The notes beneath the pieces were generated by a model. The model saw only the letters and a program-made list of their open reading frames with translations, had not been told where the DNA came from and searched no databases. A DNA stretch of 64,000 nucleotides from NCBI RefSeq assembly GCF_017654505.1, contig NC_054538.1, positions 63,161,678-63,225,677 on the forward strand, in the 5' to 3' direction. The first letter of the stretch is position 1; each line of letters starts with the position of its first letter. This DNA is from Polyodon spathula (taxonomy: Eukaryota; Chordata; Actinopteri; Acipenseriformes; Polyodontidae). The translations under genes and the position numbers were made by a program. Below, piece after piece: positions 1-9,971 of this stretch.

Positions 1-2
1 AG

Positions 3-320
3 GTCTCTCCCAGGCAGACAGGGGTTTCCAGATGTGCTGTCCAAGCTCTTTTGAAGAAGCACAAAGAAATGGGCAATGTTGAGGACCGTAGACGCAGTGG
101 TCTGCCAAGGAAACTTACTGCAGCAGATGAAAGATACATCATGCTTACTTCCCTTCACAATCGGAAGATGTCCAGCAGTGCCATCAGCTCAGAATTGGCA
201 GAAAACAGTGGGACCCTGGTACAGCCATCTACTGTCCGGAGAAGTCTGGTCAGAAGTGGGACTGAAATGTCCAACTCAGAGGAGTTGCCTCGTAAAGAAT
301 TTGCTCATTGCCCCATTTCT
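3..320 (+). pseudogene. Tc1-like transposase, N-terminal fragment
   Basis: The frame is open from the window edge and reads as the paired-type helix-turn-helix DNA-binding region of a Tc1/mariner transposase. Visible pieces include VSPRQTGVSRCAVQALLKKH, then RRRSGLPRKLTAADERYI and a second helix region ending near VRRSLVRSG. In this family the region binds the terminal inverted repeat. Similarity fades after about base 260, where the reading frame runs into unrelated sequence; no catalytic DDE core follows and no terminal repeat is visible. The fragment is therefore a 3'-truncated remnant, also cut by the window edge. No neighbour looks like its missing half: the Tc1 pieces at 21.9 kb and 32.2 kb are separate insertions. 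Confidence 0.8.
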
Positions 321-380
321 GAGTTAATTTGAATATTTAATCAATTGAGGTTGATAACATATTAATTTGGCACATCATGT

Positions 381-923
381 TTAACCTTTAGCGGTCCATC
401 TATTCAGCACCTGTCAGGCGTGTTGGGTCCAGTTTATTTTCAAAGTAAAACAGCTTTAAAAGGCATTGCAAATCAGCATCTCCAGCAAAGCCGCACCCCT
501 TGTTCGCTGTATTTATCACATACCTCTTTATAGTAATGCATACTGACAAATCCTCCCCTGATCACTCGTGTTATCACCAAACTCCTCAATAACGCGATTC
601 AAGTTATTATCGTATTACTATAACATCTCAAAAAGCTCTGCAAATGTCTATAATATTCTTTGAGGGCTGGATGCGGAAACAGCTATCTTGCTTTTTTATG
701 TCTGTGTTAGGTCTGTAGTGCATGGCCTCTGCATATTGCTCAGATTGCTTCATTTGGTTCTTATCAGTCTCACTCAGGCATTGAAATGTTTTCTTGGCTT
801 TTTCCAGAGAAAAAACGACTAGAGACCTGTGCTTTACGTCTTTTCAGACCCTGTCCGACATCGGACTAGAAAGGGAAAATTGTAATGTCGGACCTGATCC
901 GACATAGGATCGCAAAGGGTTAA
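381..923 (-). mobile_element. TTAA-flanked piggyBac-type MITE, copy 1
   Basis: A 535-bp unit lies between TTAA at 381-384 and TTAA at 920-923. The left end begins CCTTTAGCGGTCC and the right end, read inward on the minus strand, begins CCCTTTGCGATCC. TTAA duplications and ends starting CCY(T)n are hallmarks of the piggyBac superfamily. Just inside the right end, 885-905 is a near-perfect palindrome (ATGTCGGAC, three bases, GTCCGACAT type). There is no transposase frame, so it is non-autonomous. Strand is assigned relative to copy 2 at 9417. Confidence 0.8.
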
Positions 924-965
924 AACATGGTATGTCTCCATTATTAACATTTGCACGCTCTTAAT
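924..965 (+). repeat. Short dispersed repeat next to MITE copy 1
   Basis: The sequence ATGGTATGTCTCCATTATTA and the following bases recur at 7322-7361, directly after a lone TTAA. This flank repeat is described further in the findings. Confidence 0.55.
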
Positions 966-1251
966 CCTTTTGCTGCCAATGTGCTGTAATTTTGGAACTT
1001 TTGTTACACGTCACATCTCAGCCGTCCAACCAGCAAACTTTTTTTTTTTTTTTTAAGCGTGGGTCATAGCCATGACTACAGGACATGTCATAATACCATT
1101 GGTTTAGGCGTAGGGTGGGTGTGACATATAATATTTTGATTACAAGGACGAGTCTCTGCCGGCGCTATTACAACTGAGTGCACAGCAGATTCAAAGTTCT
1201 GTATCTCTGGTTTTACAATTCCAAGAGTGCTAACCTACATATCATCGAAAT

Positions 1252-2815
1252 CAGTGGTTCTCAAACCTTTCACACAGCAAGTCTCTGAGTGCGACCCCCT
1301 TATGAAAATTAAAAATAAATATTTTATTTTTAACACAGTTTTAAATGCTACATTTATAACCCTAGTGTTTACAATTCATTTATCTTTTCTCACTGCTTTT
1401 AAAGTAAGACACGCTTTTTTTTTTTTTAAATCAAATTATTGTTATATGCAGAAAAGTTCATTTTAAAATAGTTATTACTCACCATAAGCAACAAGCAGTC
1501 AGGGGGATGGATGATGCTGTTTCTTTGACACAAGAAGTTGTATTCTTGGCGCTGTGTTAGACAGGGCGCATCTGATGGCATCCTTCACATCAAGCCGGTT
1601 TCAAGATTTTGTCTTTATAGTGAGAAGGCTGGAGAGTCCACTTTCATATTTATAGGTAGTTGGAAACAGCAGAAGGCCCTTCAGGGCCATTTCAGACACC
1701 AGGGGGTATTCACTTGCAACTGAACACCAGAACTGATTTAGAAGCAGCTGTGTGAATTTTGCTTTCACACCATCATCACTGATCATGTCGATAAACTGTT
1801 CCTGCGCGCGAATATCCTCTGTAGGTAACTGCTCAGCCATCACAAAAAAAGGGTTCTTCAACAGGGAATGAAGTGCTTCTGGTAGTGCTGGGAAGTACTG
1901 TGAGAACACTTTGTGAAGGGCTCTCAGAAGTTCATACTAGCTGACTTGATACCTCGATCAATGCTGACTTTCTCCTCTTCGCGGAATGAGGAAAGTGTCA
2001 GAAACATGCCATATCTGTCTATGTCAGACTTTGTCTGGAAGGCTCTGATTTTGTTAATCACGTCTGTTAACGTTGAACGTTTTTCCTGAAGAGACAGATT
2101 GAGGTCATTAAGGCTATCAAAGATATCCACTAGATAGGCCAAGCAGAGAAGCCAATTCTTGTCATTGAGCTTTTTGTTCAGCTCTTGTTTCTCTTTTTGT
2201 AGGAAAAACTGCCATCTCTTCATGAAGTACAAAAACACACTTTAATGCCTGCCCCCTAGAAAGCCATTGGACTTGAATGTGATAAAGCAGAACTTTGTAT
2301 TCACCACCTATTTCATTGCAGAGTTGTCAAGAGACGACTATTCAAAGTATGCGTTTTAATGAAGTTTGCCGCTTGTATTTCAACATCCATCACAGCCTAA
2401 GGCACATTGGCAATGTCTTTGCAGCTCGGACTTGACGATGGATTCCGCAATGAGTGACAATCACATTAGGTGACACACATTTTACAATCTGCTGAAAGCC
2501 AGACCACGCACCCATTATGGCCGGAGCGCTGTCGGTACATAGCCCACAAAGATTTTTCCACTCAATACCATTGCTTTCGAGAAAGGCATTCACCTTATTG
2601 AAAATGTCCTGTGCTTTTGTGGTTCTTTCAAGTTGTTCACAGAATAAGAAGTCATGCTTACCACCCCTAGCATTAACATACCGTACAAAGGCTATCAATT
2701 GCGCGCAGTTAATAACATTGGTTGTTTCGTCAAGTTGCAGGCATACCAAACACATGTATTTTGTTATTAGTTTACTATGTGTGTGTAAAGAACAGAGAAA
2801 CATTATTTTGCTGTA
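1252..2815 (-). mobile_element. hAT element remnant with one terminal repeat
   Basis: The left boundary starts CAGTGGTTCTCAAAC, the usual end of a large group of vertebrate hAT transposons. The following bases run into a gradient of AT-rich sequence and then a decayed minus-strand transposase. The 8 bases before it (1244-1251) would be one target-site copy, but no right terminal repeat is visible, so the right boundary is only where transposase similarity stops. The 5' part of the element seems lost. Confidence 0.7.
1499..2745 (-). pseudogene. hAT transposase (SCAND3/ZBED5-like), decayed
   Basis: Three minus-strand pieces in different frames form the catalytic and C-terminal parts of an hAT transposase of the type related to ZBED5 and SCAND3. 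The first (about 2745-2420) has LDETTNV, then CTDSAPAIMG and THCGIHR, matching the family's first and second catalytic aspartates and the conserved Cys-His motif. The second (2238-1924) covers the middle, with WLLCLAYLVDIFDSLNDLNL. The third (1909-1601) holds the C-terminal dimerisation region with a YESGLSSLLTIKTK motif, then a stop and a tail to about 1499. Frame changes and stops between the pieces make it inactive. The N-terminal BED finger is absent. Conservation of the C-terminus with the adjacent terminal repeat at 1252 supports a single element. Confidence 0.8.
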
Positions 2816-2871
2816 GTCATTATTATTATTTAGTCAGGTATTGTATTTTACTTTTACTTTGTGTGTGTGTA

Positions 2872-2935
<64 letters not shown>
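2872..2935. repeat. (ATT)n microsatellite
   Basis: About 21 uninterrupted ATT units, preceded by a short GT run at 2861-2870. Confidence 0.98.
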
Positions 2936-2937
<2 letters not shown>

Positions 2938-2974
2938 TGGTATTTGTTTTAATGTTTTATGTGGGTGTGTGTAA

Positions 2975-3169
2975 GCCAGAAAGACTAGATGGAGACTATC
3001 AGTTCTAGCATCTGATTCAGTCAGTGAAGAGGAGGAGGGCCCTGACTGGGAGGAGATCGAGGGCATGGACGCCATAGAGGAGGACCTCCCTGATGAACAG
3101 CTGCTGCAGGAGGTTAAGGAGGAGAGGAGTGATCTGGAGAAGTCCCAGCCCAGCACTTCAACAGTGTAG
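2975..3169 (+). CDS. Possible orphan terminal exon encoding an acidic C-terminus
   Basis: A 64-codon open stretch with an in-frame TAG at 3167-3169 reads as a strongly acidic tail: SVSEEEEGPDWEEIEGMDAI, then EEDLPDEQLLQEVKEE, ending STSTV. It is GC-richer than its surroundings and codon-like, starts right after a GTGTGTGTAAG tract that could serve as a splice acceptor, and is followed within 20 bases by AATAAATAAA. I do not recognise the protein. It could be the last exon of a host gene, a processed pseudogene piece, or the tail of an unrecognised transposon protein. No upstream exon was identified. The call rests on composition and on the reading frame with its adjacent polyadenylation signal. 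Confidence 0.35.
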   Translation, partial: ARKTRWRLSVLASDSVSEEEEGPDWEEIEGMDAIEEDLPDEQLLQEVKEERSDLEKSQPSTSTV

Positions 3170-5100
3170 TTTTGAAAAATAAATAAATACAGTACAATAT
3201 GGAAGGTTCTTTTTTGTCTCCCTCCCTCCCAAATAAAATTCTTAATATCAAAGTTTTATTTGTAATATTTGTAATATGCTTTTTTTTGTTAAAAAAAAAA
3301 AAAAAAAAAAGTACTTGATAACTTGTGTATTGTTTCTTATGTTTTAGACTGAAATATAATGAATCTCATACTCACACATCGAGTTGTTTCACAATTATCC
3401 ATAAAGGTTAAAGTGTTAGAACCTGTTCAGAATTTGGACATTTTGGGAAATCGGTAAATTTTTTTGTAAAAGATATATAAGATATATAAGGTATATAAGA
3501 TATTTCAATTCTGATTTCAGATTTGAAATCCTTGACAAATTGTGACGCTACAATATACACAGTTTTTTTTTTGTTGTATACAAAATTTGGAAAGATGTTG
3601 AAATTGGCAATTTTTTACTGTTTATTAAAATATTGTTTATTATTTTTCATATTTTGATCATTTTTTGGGAGATGTAGCTCATATGAAAACAAAAAAATCA
3701 CCTCACAAAAAAATTAATTATACAATAGTAAGTAGGGATATCTCACTCTCAGCTGGAGAGGCATTCTCGCCTAACAACGAAAACTCTCCTGGTAGCTGCA
3801 TGACAGCCCGCGGCAAAATAGAGTTCAGCTCGGGCATTCTTCCCCTCCGCTGTTCAGACTACCTCTCATAGAGAAGGGGATCCGAGTTTAGATTGGCAAC
3901 AAGTGAGATAATTGGCTAGAAACATTGAAACGTTTGTTTCCTCAAATCTACATTGTAATGTAGCAACGTACATTAAAGATTTGAATTTTTCCCTACAGAG
4001 TTTGAAAAATGTTATCTCTTTCGAATCACGACTGACCCAACAGTATGTGGTTGGATTTTAAGAAGCCAGAAATCTGTGATTACTTTACGCAGCTGTGTAA
4101 ATCTCTGATTACAGAGTTTTCTGTGGGCTTGGACAGAGTCGCTGATGAGAGGGCTGCATTGCAGGTCAAGCAGAAAGATAATGAGTGTCTGTGGCAAAGT
4201 GATTTATTTTAGACAGGTGCAGAGGTGATGCAGTATGTGAAAGAAGCAGACAGAGATAATTGTAATCCAGTTTTAGAAATGTTTTTTATTGTATTTCCAG
4301 GTTTTGCAACCAAACAACAGTTCCCTGGCAGTACAAACCAATGTGTACAGCACAGGGTATATAACAAGAACAGACAGTCCCAAATAATATCCGTCCTACA
4401 ATAATACAAACATGGTCACCAGTCCTGGGTGCATGCAGTAGTGCTCGTGGTGGGTGACACAGTTTATATTTGTGATAAAGATGCAGTGTTGTCCTGTCTG
4501 GTAATGTAAAAAACAAGACGAGACAATTACAAACAAACAAAAACACAACACTTAAGATTTCAGCAGTTTATTTGCTTTTACTGTCCTTTTGGTTCTTACC
4601 CACTACAAACCAAAGCGAAGGAACAGATTACGATTCTCTGTCTCCCTTATACGTTGTCACGTATGACCATTTGGTAAACGAATGCAGCTGCCTTTACAAT
4701 CTGCGGCTGCTACATTGTTTCCCTGCTGGGTCAATATGTTCTTGTAATGGAGTCTCGCCTTCTTCCAGACTGACGACTTCCTGACCTGGGGAAAGAACTG
4801 TCAGGCCAGCTCATCCAAAAAACTCTGTCCTTGCTGCTTGCGCCCTCACAGGTCGGGAGGGAGATTTACAACCAAGATTCATTGTATTTCTGTCACAATG
4901 TCCCAGGGATTATTATGAAAGGTTGAGAAACACGTATTTTATTGTGCAGAATTATCCAGGAATGGAAGAGTATATTTTCTTTATAAGATTGATTGTTGCT
5001 AACCTGTCTCCCACAGACAGGAAAAACATTATGCTACTTGTAGATTATGGACGCACAAGCAGCGAAGAAATTCAAAAAATGGCACAGATCGTGTGGAAAC
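3170..5100. other. No gene seen; AT-rich unassigned sequence
   Basis: Contains a poly(A) run (3291-3310), a short GATATATAA tandem at 3468-3500, a GC-richer patch at 3740-3900 and short open frames with no recognisable motifs. The block at 4200-4870 has the feel of an old LTR or interspersed repeat (TATA-like and poly(A)-like motifs), but no second copy was found to prove it. Confidence 0.6.
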
Positions 5101-5671
5101 ATTAATGGTGGTGTAAAGGTATTAATGAATGGGATATAAATAAATCTGTGTAGCATGAGTGACTTAAAATATATAGTTGTATTAAGGCATGTGGATTGCA
5201 CTTCACATGCATTTAAAGTAATTTAATAGTATGCGAGCACTGGGTTGCACAAATTAGTTTATATGCTGGAATTCAAGTGAATAATTAATTAGTAATTGAA
5301 TCCTGGCACAACAGTATATATAGATACACATTTTACTCACTTGGGGCTGTGTGTTCACGGGAAAGGAGCGGGAGAGATTGAAGAGGTAACATAATAAAAT
5401 CAATTGCTACTACATGCTGAAGAACCAGCATGGTACTTGTTTTGTGTTTGGCGTTCGTCCACCCTGTTTGTTAGTGTCTATTCATTTTGTTTGTCTGTTT
5501 ATTTTGGCCTCAAGTGCTCTGTGCTGTTTTTTTTAAAATCTTTTATTTTGTTTCATTCATTAAACATACTGGGTGCTGCAGCATGTCAGTTTCAACCTTA
5601 GTACTGCCTGTCTGCGTGAGTGTTTCTTTCTGGGCCTGACGTCACCCCTACAGCCAGCCTGTTCACAAGAT
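5100..5671 (+). repeat. Solo-LTR-like repeat, copy A
   Basis: It aligns by eye with the minus strand of the bounded solo LTR at 15193-15845. Shared segments include GGATATAAAT, a GATTGCAC..CTTCAC..TGCA block, an imperfect hairpin before a TATATATAG box near 5315, a TTTATTTTGG region, and the ending CTGACGTCACCCCTACAG. The start is vague, between about 5040 and 5110, and no target duplication was identified. It is likely an old, partly decayed LTR. Confidence 0.55.
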
Positions 5672-6009
5672 GTCCTTAACAAAGAGGGCCGGTTGTACTA
5701 ATAAGGTCAAACAATAAGTCACGTTTTACTAAACAATTTAAAACTAATAAACAAATAATTACCATATCACAATATTGTTATAAAGTTGAATTCTTATCTA
5801 TAAACAGTAACGTGTTTAAAGCTTGGGACTCGCTGTCTGTAGATTGGTGTTGTTTACATTATCGTCAGCATATTCTAAGTGATTGAAAGCTTAAATTACT
5901 TTTTTAAAAACACACTTTTCTTGTACCAATACAGTATTGGTGAGTGATAATCAGTTTGTTTGAAAACCAGGTTTTAATCACTGATAACACCATGTAACAA
6001 ATTATTATT

Positions 6010-6411
6010 ATTTTTGTTTGTTCCTGGGTAGTATATAGTACATAAAGTCAGAAAAAAACAACATATGAATCCAAATTAATATGTATTTATACTAAAGTAA
6101 TACAAAAATGACATACTGTAAATACAGTATAATCGTAAATCTTGAAAAACTACTCACTTCTAAATCTTTTGTAGTCATTTTGTATTACTTTAGTATAAAT
6201 ACATGTTAATTTGGATTCATATGTTGTTTTTTTCTGACTTTATGTGAACGAAAAGACCAACATTTGCCCGTTTTCCCATTGGAAATAGTGATATTTTGAA
6301 ATATCACTGTCCTGGTCACAAAAGCAAAGTTTGTGGGGAATAATAGCCATGTTCTATACTTTTGAGGCATAAGCAATTAGAAAATAACACTTACTACCCA
6401 GGAACAAAAAT
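6010..6411. repeat. Large inverted repeat (hairpin-type MITE?)
   Basis: The inner arms at 6041-6112 and 6174-6244 are near-perfect reverse complements (about 70 bp) around a 61-base loop. A further outer pair, TTCCTGGGTAGT at about 6021-6032 and ACTACCCAGGAA at about 6391-6402, lies outside, with extra sequence between the inner and outer arms on the right. No coding capacity. It may be a foldback transposon or an inverted duplication. Confidence 0.8.
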
Positions 6412-7317
6412 TGTGTTACATAGTGTAATAGGTGCACAGGAGGTGATTCCATGACTCTCCGGGGCTGAAGCACCAATGGGGGAAAATAAGGTTCTGCACA
6501 GTGCAAATAAATCACCTGTTCTGTCAAATTATAGTGTGGATGCTTCTCAAGCAGAACTGTTATTGCAGCGTTTAAAAATATAAAATCCATTTATGCAAAG
6601 TCTCCCAGCTTTCTTGAAAAGACCTGCGGTTCCCTTGTTTTTCTTTTGTATTTGTTTTGCTCTCATTGGTATCTATAGTAGATACATCAATCATATATAT
6701 CAATCATAATTAATAAAGTGCCACGTCAATCACATTGAATATAAAAGAAAAATAAAAGCATTTTTAAAAAAAAAATGCAATTTTCAAGTCTGCAAAACAT
6801 AGAAGTGCTTAATTGTGGTTTGAAACTGGAAAATGAATGGTTATCATGCACAGGCATGATGGAAAATACAATGAAAAAAAGAAGCCAAGTTAGAAGCAGC
6901 AATTGTGTGAATGTTGGGCCCCAGCACCTTTCCAATTGTGCCTATCTGCTTGATGCTTGGCAAGGTTGCCCCAATTGCTTCTCCTAACTTGGGCTTTTGT
7001 GTTTGATATCACCACTTTAAACGACTGTTCGTTTTATTAACATTGACAATTTACATTGACAGTTTTTGTTGTAGATTCAGTATTAGTATATTAACCATGT
7101 ATGCTAATGATGTTATGGTCGTTGTAATTGTATGACTTTGAGATCAGTGAACTGTATACTATTCATGCATATCTCTAACCAATAGCCTTTCCTGTCTGTA
7201 ATATTATATTAGTTGTGCACCCCTTTTTATTCTTAAATAAACTATTGTTTTATATTTCTGACACGTGTGAATGTCAGTTATTGTCTAAGGGAATCTGAGT
7301 TCTACATGATCCCAGAC
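6412..7317. other. No gene seen
   Basis: AT-rich sequence with short open frames lacking recognisable motifs. Confidence 0.6.
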
Positions 7318-7321
7318 TTAA

Positions 7322-7361
7322 ATATGGTATGTCTCCATTATTAATATTTGGACGTACTTAA
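7322..7361 (+). repeat. Second copy of the 924-965 flank repeat
   Basis: Begins immediately after TTAA at 7318-7321 and reads TATGGTATGTCTCCATTATT, as after MITE copy 1 at 923. Confidence 0.55.
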
Positions 7362-7539
7362 ACAGGGCATTAGAGACTAATTTATATTTAAATAAATTGT
7401 ACACCTATTTCACTACAACAGCATGTTAAGCAGTCACTTATCAATAGCCATGGTATTCTCAGGTACCTCTAACAAGATTCAAAAAGACTTAATCTCTTCA
7501 GTGTCTCAGGTTCTGGTAGATGCAGTAAAAAGCATTACA

Positions 7540-7792
7540 GGGGTCCCTGAGTGGCTTATCAAGTTAAAGCGCTGCCTCTGGGAGCACAGGACGAGTCACA
7601 CAGCTTGGACCATGCCAGTGATTCTGGCTTTGCTTGTGAGATCGGAGGACACTCACATGCTCTCAGAACGTCTGCGCTGTTTGGAGAATCGCTGCGGTGA
7701 AGAAAAAAAAACGTAATTGGGCATTCCAAATTGGGGGGAAATAAATAAAAATAACAATTGGTCACTCGAATTAAAAAAAAAAAAAAAAAAAA
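7540..7792 (+). mobile_element. tRNA-derived SINE, shorter variant
   Basis: Starts GGGGTCCCTGAGTGGCTTAT, resembling the start of the SINE at 47.9 kb and its tRNA-like A-box region. It has an internal part CGGAGGACACTCACATG and the same 3' tail type (AATTGG, ATTCCAAATTGGGG, then AATTGGTCACTCGAATT) ending in a poly(A) run. Possible imperfect target duplications are GTAAAAAGCATTA before it and GTTAAAAAAGTAGTA after the tail. SINEs of this type are Pol III transcribed and mobilised by LINE proteins; this copy is diverged and shorter than the other. Confidence 0.7.
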
Positions 7793-8863
7793 GTTAAAAA
7801 AGTAGTATGGGAAGCCAAGTACGTAGCCAATGTTGTAAAAGCAGTTTCAGCTGTCTTGTGTTTTCAGGTGTGTGACTAGCAGTGGCCCGATTGAACGGTT
7901 GTTCTGTTTATTAAAATTTATTAAAATAAAAATTGTTCTTCTTTTTTTTTTTTAAGTATGCAGGACAGCTGCTATAAGATCGTTACCTTTATTAAAAAAA
8001 TGTGGACGGATTCATCTACTGGTTAAATCAACTAATGTCCATAAATTAACCGATCAACAATTTTAATAGAGTGACAGCCCAAATTAAAATTGATGTCGAA
8101 CTAAAGAAATTGATGAAGTTGATAAAGTTTTCCTAATTTTTTTTTTTTTTTTTTTTTTAGTAGTAACTTGCATTATAACTTCATTGCAACTGCAATTTAA
8201 TCAAGCCTCAAAAATCAGGCTAACAGATTTGATACTTAGAAACATGAAACAGTTCTATGCCCACTGTTTAAGCCATTTACTTGTACTTGCAAGACACGTG
8301 CTGTCTGCTGAGCCAAAGAATCTTCTCAGTTTGAACCAGCAGGGAGTGCTATTGATCTTCCTATTTTCTCTGCATTGCCTGTGTGCCCTTGAACTTTCAC
8401 AAACCAATGTGAGGCCCCCACATTCATTTCTGACTGTAGCTATATAGGAAACCAGATATCAGGGATATTATTACATGATGAAACAATGGTTCAAGAAAAA
8501 AGTGGGAAGCCCTAAGCCCTAAAATAGGGTTAATATTACTAAATTCACAGACAACATTTGACTGTGGCTATCTGCAGATAAACTACATGCATATGTGAAA
8601 GAATTAGAAGCACATTATATGATGCATAAATGTTTAAAGCTGTTTCTGGTCAATGAACAGAAACCAATTACGGCAATGACAGTTCTAGGGAATGCAGAGT
8701 CTCAAGAGTGCAAATACATATACATGCTGTACACAAATTCACATTTCACTTGCATGGTCAATCATAAAACACAGCCTCTTTGGCAATGGATATCTATGGA
8801 TACTGATGCATAGCATTCCTGGTTATTGAGGTGCTTGACTGGGAAGATGATTTGTAAATGGAA
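7793..8863. other. No gene seen
   Basis: Two poly(T)/poly(A) runs (7944-7955, 8139-8158) and AT-rich unique-looking sequence. Open frames at 8184-8447 and 8595-8813 show no family motif. Confidence 0.55.

Positions 8864-8909
<46 letters not shown>
8864..8909. repeat. (ATT)n microsatellite
   Basis: About 15 ATT units without interruption. Confidence 0.97.
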
Positions 8910-8910
<1 letters not shown>

Positions 8911-9416
8911 AAACATGCTTATTTTCTTTTCCCCAATAATAAACCAGCAAACTGTATTGTAACTATACAGTATATTCAATACAATTCTTACTTTAAAATA
9001 ATTCTAGCAGACTTCTAGGAGGTTGAATTTGGTTTTCAGTTCAAATTAGAGCCTTGGGAACATTTCACGTGCATTGCCCAAAGTAATGCATTTGTGGCCT
9101 TGACAGTTGTGTGTTATTAGGCCATCTTCACGTGTGTGATAAAGATATAATCACCCTAAATCCTAATACATTCCCAACTCTTGTCTGAGCGTAAGCACTA
9201 GCCATATAAACACATAAAACACAACAAAACAGGTTTTTCTTTCCTGTGCGTCATTAAGCACAACTCATCATTGGGAGCTACAGTATAGGGAATATGGATG
9301 ATTCATATAAATGACAAGCATAAACTTTGGCAACTGTAGAACACTTTTTAATAGTCCTCAAGTGATTTGCAGCTTTTATTACTTTTGTAACCACTGCTAC
9401 AGTTTTTATTGTAGTT

Positions 9417-9971
9417 TTAATCCTTTGCAGTCCAATGTCGGACCAGGTCCGACATCATCAAAAAGACGTAAAGCACAGGTCTCTAGTTGTTTTGTCTCCA
9501 GAAAAAGCCGAGAAAACCTTTCAATGGCTGAGTGAGACAGAAAAAAAGACCATATCTCATAGCCCCTTGCATTACAGATTTAACACAGACATAACAAAGG
9601 AAATAGGTGCTTCTACATTCAGCGCTCAAAGAAAATCACAGACATTTGCAAAGTTTTTATTTGATGTTATAGTAATAAAACAATGACTTGGATTGCATTA
9701 TTGAGGAGTTTGAGGATAAAACAAGTGATCAGGAGAGGATTTATCAGTATGCACGTATATAAAGAGGTATGTGAAAAATACAGCGAACAAGTGGTGGGGC
9801 TTGGCTGGAGATACAGTACTGAGTGTCCTTTTGCGATTCAATGCCTTTTAAACCTGTTTTACTCTGAAAAAAATATTTTAAATAGCATGTGTAAAATAAA
9901 CAGCGTGTGTGAAAATAAATTGGACCTGACGCGCATGACAAGTGCTGAATACATGGACTACAAAGAGTTAA
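9417..9971 (+). mobile_element. TTAA-flanked piggyBac-type MITE, copy 2
   Basis: Bounded by TTAA at 9417-9420 and 9968-9971. The left end reads TCCTTTGCAGTCCAATGTCG with the palindrome at 9435-9455. The right end, GACTACAAAGAG before TTAA, is the complement of the copy 1 left end. Internal segments match copy 1 in reverse, for example AAGACGTAAAGCACAGGTCT and AATGCCTTTTAAACCTGTTT. It has no transposase; the open frames inside are incidental. Confidence 0.8.
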
